DNA of 64,000 nt from an uncultured Paracoccaceae bacterium. Lineage in GTDB: Bacteria; Pseudomonadota; Alphaproteobacteria; Rhodobacterales; Rhodobacteraceae. Both the position numbers and the translations under genes were made by a program. The notes below the pieces were generated by a model. It had not been told where the DNA came from, did no database searches, and saw only the letters and a program-made list of their open reading frames with translations. Positions within the stretch are counted from its first letter, which is position 1; each line of letters starts with the position of its first letter. Shown here in pieces: positions 43,959 through 53,203 of the stretch. The stretch spans positions 868,001-932,000 of the forward strand of contig CANKZJ010000001.1 of NCBI GenBank assembly GCA_947488605.1. The letters are read 5' to 3'.

Positions 43959-44575
43959 ACGTCATGGATTGCTAGCCGAAATTCTGACGCAGCACATTCA
44001 AAATTAGCACGGTTTGTGACGGTTTCAATCCGTTTCGCGACCGCCTCGTCCAGCGTCAAATCCCATGTGTTGATGAACCCGCCAAGGATCACATACATGC
44101 CTTGAATAGCGATCAAATCCATCAGCTGCGCGGTGCTGAAATGTTGCTCCAACGCAGCACGGGTCTGCGCGTTAATTTTATGATCCTGCATCAATTCGTC
44201 AACAGCGGCCAAGATCAGGTTATCCGGCATATCCAAATTTGGCCGCGCGTTGAGCGTCTGGAAAATACTGTCCGTAGACATTCCAATCCGCTGTGCGCGG
44301 TCCACATGTGATCCCCACTCATACCATGCGCCCAAATGAACACCGACACGCAGAATAACTAACTCGCCCAAACGCGCACCAAGGCTGCCACCACTGACGG
44401 AATAATTCCTAAAATCCCACCAGGCGCGCAAAAGGTGCGGGCTATGGGCCATCAGTTTGTGCACGTTTATCGGCGCACCATTCATATCAGCGCTAACCCC
44501 ATCTAGGACAGAGGGCCACTGCGCTACTTCCAATGGTGCCACTTGGGTTGCGGGTGTTTTGGTCATGCCTGGCAT
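43955..44575 (-). CDS. Carboxymuconolactone decarboxylase (CMD/AhpD-like) family protein
   Basis: 206-residue helical protein. ARLGELVILRVGVHLGAWYEWGSHVDRAQRIG (seen as GELVILRVGVHLG and YEWGSHVDRA) is the CMD core, with the usual E-x-x-x-H site; the CxxC of peroxidase-type AhpD is absent, so it is unlikely to be a peroxidase. True decarboxylase activity is not implied. An alternative start is ATG 44566. Confidence 0.8.
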   Translation of the reverse strand: MPGMTKTPATQVAPLEVAQWPSVLDGVSADMNGAPINVHKLMAHSPHLLRAWWDFRNYSVSGGSLGARLGELVILRVGVHLGAWYEWGSHVDRAQRIGMSTDSIFQTLNARPNLDMPDNLILAAVDELMQDHKINAQTRAALEQHFSTAQLMDLIAIQGMYVILGGFINTWDLTLDEAVAKRIETVTNRANFECAASEFRLAIHDV

Positions 44576-45634
44576 TCTCGCATTTGAAAATCTCTTGAAC
44601 GCAAGTCTGGCAGATGCATGACAGATGGCAACAACGCAGCTGCACCATCTTTCGCTTGCCTTTGGACAGGCCGAAGCCCCAAGTCCTTCTTAGCAAACGC
44701 TGACTTTGGATACACCTATTTTGCCGCGATCATTTATACGTCGCAAGGACCGCTAATGGCGCGTTGACAAAAGATGGGGGGCGACGCCTGACGCATCATT
44801 GTAGCCACTCGCGGGACTTCTGAATTCAAACGACAGGGTCGTGCACCTGATCGAAATCACGAGTGACGTATCCGCCGTAGAAACAGGGCCAAGCGGTGCT
44901 TGCGTGGCTCGTTTTTGAACATGCTTATTAAAATCGACTACCATCATGCATCGTAACTATTGGTTCATTTTGCCCAAATCTGGGCAGAAACCAGAAACAA
45001 TCGTGCCATTTGGAGGCATTGTTGCGACAATCACGACAACCCATGAAGTGACTTCGCATTCGCCGCCCGGTGTCGCCCTTGCTATGCGGGCTCAGTCTTG
45101 TCCGCTTCGTCAACTGATTACGTGATACGGCACACACACAGCCCCGCCCGTCCTTGTCGATCATGATATGTCTGCAATTCGGGAAGGACAGCCCGGATTC
45201 CCTACCAAACAAGGGCATAGATCGAATGGCTCAAACGTCGGTCACATCTGTAATTCAATAGGTTTCAGCCAGCACTCCGAACTTTTTCTGGGTTGGGTCA
45301 ATAAGCCATAGAGCAACAAGGCGGACACTAGAGCGACGCAGTTTGGAACCGGCTAATACGCATCTGTTTTGGCATTTGGCAGGTCGCCACGGTATGCATG
45401 CAAATCGACATGAACCGTCTCAACATCTGTTGGTGCAGGGCTGCGAAATAACGACGGTCACGCGGCACAAAGCATCTTTAGTGTGTCAATGAGTGACGGC
45501 AGAAGATGCTTACTGTCATATTAAGAACTCAAGTATGAACTGTTCTGTCGCGTCGATTGAAGGCTCCAAGCATTGGTGTAGACGCACCCTAGGCTGCCCT
45601 ACCCAAAGCAAGTCACTGGTTAAGAAAGTGCTTG
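44576..45634. other. Gene-free stretch of about 1.06 kb
   Basis: Only short open frames occur, on both strands, with unusual amino-acid composition (many Cys, Trp, His, Arg) and no recognisable domain or ribosome-binding sites. No tRNA or structured RNA could be picked out by eye. Base composition is nearer 50% GC than the flanks. It may be decayed sequence between two functional blocks. The far end leads into the LacI promoter. Confidence 0.5.
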
Positions 45635-45650
45635 CCGAAACCGGTTTCGG
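45635..45650. promoter_or_regulatory. LacI-family operator CCGAAACCGGTTTCGG
   Basis: A perfect 16-bp palindrome with a central CG, the form preferred by LacI/GalR regulators, lies 72 bases before the LacI-type gene. No other copy precedes the transporter genes, which start 28 bases after the regulator, so one site probably controls the whole operon including the regulator. Confidence 0.75.
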
Positions 45651-45721
45651 AACACAACTTGGGTCATGGGGGGACAGTTTTGACGACGAATACTGCAACT
45701 TTGTCTAATGATCGCGTCGCG

Positions 45722-46753
45722 ATGCGGGTCACCATCAGCGATATGGCTGATGCGTTAGGATTGACAAAATCCACCGTGTCCCGCGCCTTGAACGGATACC
45801 CGGATATCTCTGCCAATACGCGACTTCGCGTCAAACGTATGGCCGAAAAGCTTAACTACCAGCCGCTCAGCCACGCACAGGCAATCAAGACGGGGCGGAC
45901 GCGTTCACTGGGGCTTGTTCTGCAACTCTCCGACCATGACGCACAGCGTCCGTTTTTGGCAGAATTTCTTGCCGGCGTCTCCGCAGGTGCAAGTACGCAA
46001 GACTATACTTTGACAGTTGCCTCAGCAGACAATGACAACCATTTGATCGAAACTTTCCGCAACCTTCTGCGGGACGGTAAGGCGGATGGTTTTATATTGC
46101 CCCGCGCCATGGTGGATGATCTGCGGGTCAAGATGTTTCGCGACGCCAACGTGCCGTTTGTTTTGTATGGGCGACAAGACAACGACACCGGATGTGCATG
46201 GTTCGATGTGCGCGGCGAGGATGCGATGCATGATGCCGTGATGCATCTGGCCGGTCTGGGTCACAGACGCATTGCATTGATCAATGGTGGTCTGATCTAC
46301 AACTACGCTGGACTAAGGCGACGTGGTTTTCTAAGCGGTATGGCCGCCGCTGGCCTGACAAGCGCGCCAGAGTTCATCGTTGAAGATGCGATGACCACTG
46401 ATGATGGTGCCCGCATAGGTGCGCAGCTTCTTGATATGCCAAACCGGCCCACGGCAATTGTCTGCGCCGTCGACCGTGTCGCACTGGGCGTCTACCGGGC
46501 CGCCGCCGCACGCGGTCTTCTGATCGGATCTGATCTGTCAGTTGTGGCTTATGACGGTATTCACGAAGGCGCGCATGCGCAGCCGCCGCTTACGACTTTT
46601 GCAGTCGACAACCGCGAGGCCGGTCACCGGCTTGCCACACTGCTCATTCGTCGCGTGCGGGGAGAGCCGCCCGAAGCGCTGCGCGAAACAGTTGCTGCAA
46701 CCTTTTTGGAACGCGGGTCAACGGGGCCGGTGCCACGGGAGGCAGATCAGTAA
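45722..46753 (+). CDS. LacI family transcriptional regulator
   Basis: 343 residues. N-terminal LacI helix-turn-helix and hinge (VTISDMADALGLTKSTVSRAL, seen as ISDMADALGLTKSTVSRALNG, then LNYQPLSHAQA), followed by a periplasmic-binding-protein-like effector domain (GRTRSLGLVLQL, GHRRIALINGG, PTAIVCAVDRVALGVYRAA). Represses the sugar ABC operon in the absence of its sugar. ATG 45722 is favoured as the family start; the frame is open further upstream to 45632 across the operator. Confidence 0.92.
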   Translation: MRVTISDMADALGLTKSTVSRALNGYPDISANTRLRVKRMAEKLNYQPLSHAQAIKTGRTRSLGLVLQLSDHDAQRPFLAEFLAGVSAGASTQDYTLTVASADNDNHLIETFRNLLRDGKADGFILPRAMVDDLRVKMFRDANVPFVLYGRQDNDTGCAWFDVRGEDAMHDAVMHLAGLGHRRIALINGGLIYNYAGLRRRGFLSGMAAAGLTSAPEFIVEDAMTTDDGARIGAQLLDMPNRPTAIVCAVDRVALGVYRAAAARGLLIGSDLSVVAYDGIHEGAHAQPPLTTFAVDNREAGHRLATLLIRRVRGEPPEALRETVAATFLERGSTGPVPREADQ

Positions 46754-46781
46754 GTTCACAGGTTTCAATGGGAGGAAAACA

Positions 46782-48134
46782 ATGAAACGCCACATAACAA
46801 CATTTGCAAGGACAAGCATCGCAATGGCGCTGGCGCTTTCGGCGTCTACGCTGTCAGCCGAAGAGTTGCGGTTCTGGACCACGGAAGAGCAGCCGGAACG
46901 CCTTGCCCGCCAAGAGGCGATGGCCGCCGAATTTGCGGCGGCATCTGGCCACACTGTTGAGGTTATTCCGGTTTCTGAAAACGATCTAGGCACGCGCGCA
47001 ACTGCGGCTTTTGCAGCAGGCGATTTGCCGGATGTCATCTATCATACGCTGCAATATGCGGCCCCTTGGGCCGAAGCAGGTATTCTGGACACTGATGCCG
47101 CAACCGACGTGGTCGAGGCCCTTGGTGCCGACACCTTTGCCCCCGGCGCGCTTGCGATGGCAGCAACTGCTGGTGGCTATGCCTCTGTACCCGTGGATGG
47201 CTGGACACAAATGCTGGTGTACCGCGCCGACCTCTTTGAAGCGAACGGACTGGAACCGCCAAACTCCTACGCCAATGTGCTGGCAGCGGTTGAGGCGCTG
47301 CACAACCCGCCCGAAATGTATGGCTTTGTCGCCGCCACCAAAATCGACGAGAACTTCATGAGCCAAGTGTTGGAGCATGTGTTTCTAGCCAACGGTGTGT
47401 CACCCGTCGGGCCTGACGGCGTGCAGGAACTGGACGAAGCCGCGACTATTGAGGTTTTGGAGTTCTACAAAGCCATCGCAGAGGCATCGCCGCCCGGTGA
47501 TCTGTATTGGGACCAGTCCCGCACACTTTATTTCAGTGGCAATGCCGCAATGATCATTTGGTCGCCCTTCATCCTTGATGAACTGGCCGGTCTGCGTGAC
47601 AGTGCGCCGCCCACCATCAATGATGATCCGACCTCAACCGATCTGGCCGCAGCGACAGGGATCGTGACCAACTTTGCAGGGCCCTCGAACCCGGACGGGG
47701 CTGCCTGGGGTGACGTGCGTTACTTTGGGATCACGTCTGATGCGTCTACGGATGCCGCGATGGAATTTGTCCAGTATTCAATGAACGAAGGGTACGGCCA
47801 GACGCTTGCTATCGCGCCGGAAGGCAAGTTCCCGGTCCGTCGGGGCACGGCGGACAATCCAACCGCGTTTGCCGATCTTTGGGCAACCCTTGACGTGGGC
47901 GTTGATCGCAAGGCACCGCTGGGCGCTCTTTATGATGCCGCCATGATCGAAGAAATCGTCGGTGGCCTTGATGTGGCGCAGCGTTGGGGTGTCGCCGAAG
48001 GGCAATTGTCCGCAGCCTCTGCTATCATCAACAGTCAGGTCATCAACCGTCTGGTGCGCGAGTACATTGACGGAGAACGGGATGCGGCCGCAACCGTGGC
48101 TGAACTGAACAGCGCCATTGCGGCTGTCCAATAG
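46782..48134 (+). CDS. Sugar ABC transporter substrate-binding protein (family 1)
   Basis: 450 residues with a Sec signal peptide (RTSIAMALALSASTLSAEE) and a MalE-like fold: LRFWTTEEQPERL, AFAAGDLPDVIYHTL, PVDGWTQMLVYRADLFEANG, MIIWSPFILDEL. GGGAGG precedes ATG 46782. Delivers the sugar or glycoside to the two permeases. The GH63-like enzyme in the operon suggests a glycosylglycerate-type ligand. Confidence 0.88.
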   Translation: MKRHITTFARTSIAMALALSASTLSAEELRFWTTEEQPERLARQEAMAAEFAAASGHTVEVIPVSENDLGTRATAAFAAGDLPDVIYHTLQYAAPWAEAGILDTDAATDVVEALGADTFAPGALAMAATAGGYASVPVDGWTQMLVYRADLFEANGLEPPNSYANVLAAVEALHNPPEMYGFVAATKIDENFMSQVLEHVFLANGVSPVGPDGVQELDEAATIEVLEFYKAIAEASPPGDLYWDQSRTLYFSGNAAMIIWSPFILDELAGLRDSAPPTINDDPTSTDLAAATGIVTNFAGPSNPDGAAWGDVRYFGITSDASTDAAMEFVQYSMNEGYGQTLAIAPEGKFPVRRGTADNPTAFADLWATLDVGVDRKAPLGALYDAAMIEEIVGGLDVAQRWGVAEGQLSAASAIINSQVINRLVREYIDGERDAAATVAELNSAIAAVQ

Positions 48135-48148
48135 GCCAAGTTGAAATC

Positions 48149-48184
48149 AGGGTAAGGGGTGCTTAAACGGGCGTCGCTTACCCT
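48149..48184 (+). promoter_or_regulatory. Stem-loop after the binding-protein gene
   Basis: AGGGTAAG and CTTACCCT form an 8-base stem with a 20-base loop in the 86-base gap before the permease. It probably stabilises the binding-protein message or partly stops transcription. Confidence 0.5.
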
Positions 48185-48220
48185 AACGCCGCCCCAACCA
48201 GCAACCCAGGAGACGTCCAC

Positions 48221-49465
48221 ATGACAGAGCTTCGGCCCCCTGTCGGCACCGGACCTCTAGCCAAGCGCGAAGCGCGTTTGGCGTGGGGATTGCTGTTTCC
48301 GACAATCACGGCGGTTGCTTTGGTCGTTGTTCTGCCGCTGTTGGCCATTTTCTGGATTTCCTTCAAACCCGTTGAACTGGGCGATTTGCGCGCACCCGAA
48401 GTCGTGCTTCGTGAAGACATTCGCGGCGATGCAGGCACGGTTGGTGATATGCCAACAATTCGCTATCGCCTGCGCAATTCCTCGCAAGACCAACCCATTA
48501 CGGGTGTCACATTCACAGACACGGTGCCTGAAGGATTGGTTATTCAGCAATTAGACCCGCGCTGCGATCTGCTAGAGCGCGTGCTGAATTGCGATCTGGG
48601 CGATTGGGACCCGGGGGCGCGTGAAACACTGACGATCCCGGTCACGGTTGAACAGGCCTATCTCGACAATGGCCTGCGCCCGCAAGACAGCCCCGCCAAA
48701 ACGACTGGCGTGTCGTCGAATATTCTGACCAATAGCACCTTCACGTTGGAAAACTTTGCGCGGGTTTTCAATGGTGATGAATTTATCGAAGTGCTGTGGG
48801 TCACGTTATTTTACACCGTCTTCGGAACCATCGGCGCACTGCTTGTCGGCTTGTTTGCGGCGCTGTTGCTGAACAAATCTTTCAAAGGTCAGGGAATTCT
48901 GCGCGGCCTTTATCTGTTCCCATATGTCGCCCCAGTGATCGCGGTGGCCTTTGCGTGGCTAATCCTGTTCGATCCATTTTCAGGTTCCGCAAATGCGCTG
49001 TTGATCCAGATGGGTGTGACCCCCGAAGCGATTAATTTCTTTGGCGAAAGGCCGCTGGCCTTGATCATGGTCACGGTGTTTGAGATTTGGCGATACTTTC
49101 CGTTGTCGTTTCTTTTTATTCTGGCCCGAATGCAAAGCATCGACAGCGACATGTACGAAGCGGCCGATATGGACGGCGCGTCGCCATTTCAGCAATTCTG
49201 GTATCTTAGCGTACCGCAGCTTTTGGGTATTCTCAGCGTCCTGTTCCTGCTGCGCTTTATCTGGACCTTCAACAAGTTCGACGACATCTTCTTGCTGACT
49301 GGCGGAAACGCAGGCACCCGGACACTGACTGTCAACGTCTATGAACAGGCCTTTGCGGTGTCCAACATCGGCGCAGGTGCAGCAGTTGCGGTTGTTATCT
49401 TTGGATGCCTGCTCACATTCTCGCTCTTCTTTTTGAAGTATATCAGCCGCGAGGAAGGGCTATGA
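48221..49465 (+). CDS. Sugar ABC permease with inserted DUF11-like periplasmic domain
   Basis: 414-residue MalF-type permease. TM1 is at about residues 24-47. The loop to TM2 (about 48-185) holds a domain like DUF11: RYRLRNSS (81-88), VTFTDTVPEGLVI (96-108), Cys115 and Cys124 around LLERVLN, LGDWDPGARETLTIPVTVE ending near 144. The rest is a standard BPD_transp_1 domain with EAADMDGASPFQQFWYLSVP (seen as YEAADMDGASPF) as the ATPase-contact EAA loop. The insert recalls the P2 loop of MalF in place but not in sequence, and may help dock the binding protein or the cell wall. Unusual for the family. Confidence 0.88.
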   Translation: MTELRPPVGTGPLAKREARLAWGLLFPTITAVALVVVLPLLAIFWISFKPVELGDLRAPEVVLREDIRGDAGTVGDMPTIRYRLRNSSQDQPITGVTFTDTVPEGLVIQQLDPRCDLLERVLNCDLGDWDPGARETLTIPVTVEQAYLDNGLRPQDSPAKTTGVSSNILTNSTFTLENFARVFNGDEFIEVLWVTLFYTVFGTIGALLVGLFAALLLNKSFKGQGILRGLYLFPYVAPVIAVAFAWLILFDPFSGSANALLIQMGVTPEAINFFGERPLALIMVTVFEIWRYFPLSFLFILARMQSIDSDMYEAADMDGASPFQQFWYLSVPQLLGILSVLFLLRFIWTFNKFDDIFLLTGGNAGTRTLTVNVYEQAFAVSNIGAGAAVAVVIFGCLLTFSLFFLKYISREEGL

Positions 49466-50676
49466 CGGCGCTGCGGTTCAACTGGATCACCAGCCCTACG
49501 CTGGGCGCGCTCTGGATGGTGGTACTGTCCACGACGGTCGCAATTGTGATGAGCTTTGCAACAGGCGATCCGTTTCGGCCCGATATCCTGTATTCGCTGC
49601 TCTGGGGCGGGGTGATCGGCTACACGATCGGGCATCGCCTTGGCGATTTCTGGGGCGAGGTCATGGGCACCGCGGCCTTGAGCATTTTGATCCTGATGGG
49701 ATTTGGCCCCCTTACAATAGGCGCAGAAGTGTCGCTTTTCGCCTCTGTCTTTGCAGCTTTTGCCTTGGCTGTCTCCTTTGTCTGGTCAGCGCATACGATC
49801 CTTGATGATCTGCCGCATGGCGCACTGACGCGCCATGAGTTTGAAGGTGCCGTGATCCGCTTCCTGACCGGCTTTGGCTACATCTTCTTTACCGCCATTG
49901 TGTTGATCCCGTTCTACGTGATGCTGATGACCAGCTTCAAAAATCAGTCGGAACTGATGCAAAACCCGCTCGACTTCTCGATTGATCTCAGCAAAGGCAC
50001 CGAGCTGTTCCGCTCATACGACGAGTTGTTCACACAGTTCAATTTCGGCACGTATCTGTTCAACTCCTTCTTCATATCGGTGCTCACCGTCTTTATCACT
50101 CTCGCTTTTGCCATCCCCGGTGCATACGCCGTGGCGCGGCTGCGGTTCCGAGGGCAAGCGGCGTTCTCGCGCTCAATTCTGCTGATCTATATGGTGCCGA
50201 TGATCGTGCTGGCCTTGCCGATCTATATCGCATTCTCGATGACGGGCCTGCGCAATTCCTTCTGGGGTATCGTGATGATCTATCCGGTCACGACGATCCC
50301 GGTGGCGCTGTATATGTTGCAGGGCTACTTTCGCGGCCTTCCCGCAGAAATCGAAGAGGCCGGATTGATGGACGGGTTGTCGCGCCTCGCGGTTGTCTGG
50401 AAAATCACGCTGCCATTATCGCTACCGGCGCTGGCCTCTGTTTCGCTTTACGTTTTCATGATCGCCTGGAACGAGTTTTTGCTGGCCTTCATGCTGCTTG
50501 ATGACCCTTCAAAATTCACCCTGACGCGCGGTATCGCCTCGCTCAATTCATCTGAAATCCCACGGCAACACCTGATGGCCGGGTCTGTCATTGCGACCGT
50601 ACCGATCATGGCGCTGTTTTTGGGATTGGAACGCTTCATGACAAAAGGCCTGACCGCAGGGTCAGTAAAGGGATGA
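49462..50676 (+). CDS. Sugar ABC permease (MalG-type) with extra N-terminal membrane region
   Basis: 404 residues, against about 280 for MalG-type permeases. The first 110 residues add three to four hydrophobic segments (ALWMVVLSTTVAIVMSF, AALSILILMGFGPL, LFASVFAAFALAVSFVW) before the normal TM1 near 135-155. The BPD domain carries EIEEAGLMDGLSRLAVVWKITLP (EAA loop, seen as EEAGLMDGLSRL). ATG 49462 overlaps the previous stop; RGRAM upstream is not needed. Confidence 0.87.
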   Translation: MTALRFNWITSPTLGALWMVVLSTTVAIVMSFATGDPFRPDILYSLLWGGVIGYTIGHRLGDFWGEVMGTAALSILILMGFGPLTIGAEVSLFASVFAAFALAVSFVWSAHTILDDLPHGALTRHEFEGAVIRFLTGFGYIFFTAIVLIPFYVMLMTSFKNQSELMQNPLDFSIDLSKGTELFRSYDELFTQFNFGTYLFNSFFISVLTVFITLAFAIPGAYAVARLRFRGQAAFSRSILLIYMVPMIVLALPIYIAFSMTGLRNSFWGIVMIYPVTTIPVALYMLQGYFRGLPAEIEEAGLMDGLSRLAVVWKITLPLSLPALASVSLYVFMIAWNEFLLAFMLLDDPSKFTLTRGIASLNSSEIPRQHLMAGSVIATVPIMALFLGLERFMTKGLTAGSVKG

Positions 50677-51935
50677 CTATGAACCTTGATGAACGGGCGC
50701 GCCAAATCCTGCGCCAAAATGACAAGGGCGGCTATACGCTGCCGACCCACGGGCTTTATCCGTACCAGTGGAACTGGGACAGCGCCTTTGCCGCATGGGG
50801 CTTTGCGACATTCGATATTGCACGGGCCTGGGATGAATTCGACACCTTACTTGCCAGTCAATGGGATACAGGCATGGTGCCACACATCATCTTCCATGAA
50901 CCCGACCCCAGCTATTTCCCGGGGCCGGATGTCTGGTCAACGGGGCAAAGCCCGGCCACCTCAGGCATTTCACAACCCCCCGTGGCGGCCACAATGGCCC
51001 GCTTGGTGTGGGAGATGGATAAGGATGCGGGATACGAACGGCTTGCTGCAATCTACCCCAAACTTCTTGCATGGCACCGCTGGTGGCACGAGGTCCGCTG
51101 CGTGCATGGCCCTGCCGCAATCATCCACCCTTGGGAAAGCGGACGCGACAATTGTCCCGACTGGGATATCGGCATGGCGGACGTTGATGGCGCAAACGTG
51201 GGGGAATATATCCGCCGTGACACGGGCCATGTTGATCCGTCAATGCGCCCCCATAAAGAGCAATATGACCGCTACATCGCAATGGTTCAGTTCGGTGTAA
51301 GCGTTGGGTGGGATCAAGAACGGATCGTCGCAGAAGGCCCGTTCCTGATGGCGGACCCCGGCATCACCTTTATCTTGCTGCGGGCACATGAGGACCTGCT
51401 GGTGCTTGCGCAGGCACTTGGTAAGGATACATCCGAAATCGCGGAATGGGCCGCAAGCCTACGCGCAGCTTTGCCCGATATCTGGAATGCAAAGATCGGG
51501 GCCTATGACGCAAAGAACCTGCGTAATCAACAGTTTGCCGACGTTCTGGGATCAGGCGCCCTGTTGGCCTATGTGGCCAATGCTGGCAACCCAACGCTGG
51601 ATGCACAGCTCATGCGGGTGTGGGATGCAGTCACCTATGGCGTCCCTTCTGCTGATCCGCACCATGAAACCTTCGATGCGCGACGTTACTGGCGCGGCCC
51701 ATCCTGGCCGTTCCTGAATGCGCTGATTGCCGTTGGTTTTCGTGAAATGGGACGCCACGACCTTGATGAACGTCTGCGCCGCGAAACTGCGATGGCCATC
51801 GCAAAGAACGGCTTTGCTGAATACTTCGATCCGCTTGATGGAACCGCCTGCGGCGGCAGCGATTTCACATGGACCGCTGCAATATGGCTGACTTGGGCAG
51901 GTCGCGAACACGGTCAAGCGCGGGGGGCTGCCTGA
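50673..51935 (+). CDS. GH63-like glycoside hydrolase (mannosyl-/glucosylglycerate hydrolase type)
   Basis: 420 residues, (alpha/alpha)6-barrel, no signal peptide, so cytoplasmic. [31 protein letters not shown] and the C-terminal [15 protein letters not shown] match the MGH-type GH63 subgroup, which splits mannosylglycerate or glucosylglycerate. Linked by four-base and one-base overlaps to the ABC genes, it would cleave the imported solute. Alpha-glucosides or trehalose are alternatives. ATG 50673 overlaps the permease stop. Confidence 0.8.
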   Translation: MTMNLDERARQILRQNDKGGYTLPTHGLYPYQWNWDSAFAAWGFATFDIARAWDEFDTLLASQWDTGMVPHIIFHEPDPSYFPGPDVWSTGQSPATSGISQPPVAATMARLVWEMDKDAGYERLAAIYPKLLAWHRWWHEVRCVHGPAAIIHPWESGRDNCPDWDIGMADVDGANVGEYIRRDTGHVDPSMRPHKEQYDRYIAMVQFGVSVGWDQERIVAEGPFLMADPGITFILLRAHEDLLVLAQALGKDTSEIAEWAASLRAALPDIWNAKIGAYDAKNLRNQQFADVLGSGALLAYVANAGNPTLDAQLMRVWDAVTYGVPSADPHHETFDARRYWRGPSWPFLNALIAVGFREMGRHDLDERLRRETAMAIAKNGFAEYFDPLDGTACGGSDFTWTAAIWLTWAGREHGQARGAA

Positions 51936-52948
51936 TGGCATCAATTACACTGAAAGCCGTTGAGAAATGGTTTGGAGATGTTCAGGTCATCAAGGGCGTC
52001 GATCTGGACATCAATGAAGGCGAATTCGTCATCTTTGTCGGCCCATCAGGTTGCGGAAAATCCACACTTTTGCGCATGATCGCAGGGCTGGAAGAAACAT
52101 CGCGGGGGCAGATCATGATCAATGATCGCGACGCGACAGCAGAGCCACCCAGCAAGCGCGGGTTGGCAATGGTGTTTCAATCCTACGCGCTTTATCCGCA
52201 TATGTCCGTGCGCGATAACGTTGGCTTCCCATTGAAGTCAGCAGGTCTGCCAAAGGCAGAAATCGACGCAAAGGTCGACGAAGCGGCACGCGTTCTGAAA
52301 TTGGGCGACTATATGGATCGACGCCCCAAAGACCTGTCAGGTGGTCAGCGACAGCGGGCTGCCATTGGCCGGTCGATCGTCCGCGACCCGACGGCGTTTC
52401 TTTTTGACGAACCACTGTCCAATCTTGATGCGGCACTGCGCGTCGAAATGCGTTATGAAATCGCCAAGCTGCATCAAACGCTGAAATCAACGATGATCTA
52501 TGTCACCCATGATCAGGTGGAAGCCATGACACTGGCTGACCGGATCGTTGTTTTAGAATTTGGCAAGATCGCCCAAGTTGGCAGCCCAAGGGAACTCTAC
52601 GAGAAACCCGCGAACCTTTTTGTGGCGCAGTTCATCGGATCACCACGCATGAACGTCGTAAATGCGGCAACCGCGCCGCAGGTCGATCTACCGCCGCAGG
52701 CCACATCATTTGGTGTTCGCCCCGAACATATTACCTTGGTGAAGACTGGCAGTGGCAGCATCGACGGAACGGTTGATGTTCTGGAGTATCTTGGCGCCGA
52801 CACATTCGTTATCGTGTCATGCGGTGCGGCGGGCCAACTGACCGTGCGCGTCAATGGCAGCACTGACCTCAGCCCCGGTGATCCCATTGGATTGAAGTTC
52901 GACCGCGAGAATATGCATAGGTTTGATGCAAAAGGATTGGCGCTCTAA
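51935..52948 (+). CDS. Sugar ABC transporter ATP-binding protein (MalK/UgpC type)
   Basis: 337 residues. Walker [11 protein letters not shown]-loop [10 protein letters not shown], signature LSGGQRQR, Walker [12 protein letters not shown], switch His in [11 protein letters not shown], and a C-terminal OB/MalK regulatory domain ([10 protein letters not shown]). Completes the importer of the LacI operon. Its ATG overlaps the hydrolase stop by one base. Confidence 0.95.
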   Translation: MASITLKAVEKWFGDVQVIKGVDLDINEGEFVIFVGPSGCGKSTLLRMIAGLEETSRGQIMINDRDATAEPPSKRGLAMVFQSYALYPHMSVRDNVGFPLKSAGLPKAEIDAKVDEAARVLKLGDYMDRRPKDLSGGQRQRAAIGRSIVRDPTAFLFDEPLSNLDAALRVEMRYEIAKLHQTLKSTMIYVTHDQVEAMTLADRIVVLEFGKIAQVGSPRELYEKPANLFVAQFIGSPRMNVVNAATAPQVDLPPQATSFGVRPEHITLVKTGSGSIDGTVDVLEYLGADTFVIVSCGAAGQLTVRVNGSTDLSPGDPIGLKFDRENMHRFDAKGLAL

Positions 52949-52956
52949 GCACCCAA

Positions 52957-52975
52957 AGCCAAACAGTGGTTGGCT
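52957..52975 (+). terminator. Weak stem-loop after the sugar ABC operon
   Basis: AGCCAA and TTGGCT form a 6-base stem with a 7-base loop eight bases after the last stop; no T-run follows. The rest of the 255-base gap to the betaine permease end has nothing recognisable. Confidence 0.35.
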
Positions 52976-53203
52976 TCAGAGCAGCGATACCTTGAAGCAC
53001 ACTACGAACCAATTGCGATCTGATTTGAATGACGCTTTCGTCTATTTGGTGTGTATGTCTGCGCAATCGCAGCGAAAGATCGATTTCCACCCTTGGTGCG
53101 TCGATAAAATCTAAAGCCAAATTCGTGCTTATCCCCAGCCCTCAATCTACAGGCGAGAAGCCAGACATGCCAGCAAACGCATTCAGTTCAGCAGGATCGA
53201 GGG

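Noticed and set aside
44940..45218. Possible transposase remnant (GGCATTGTTGCG, similar to some IS ends)
   Set aside because: Translations on both strands show no transposase motif and no paired terminal repeat was found.
45493..45708. 71-residue open frame before the LacI gene
   Set aside because: It covers the LacI operator, has no ribosome-binding site and reads like random sequence (many Cys, Ser, Trp).
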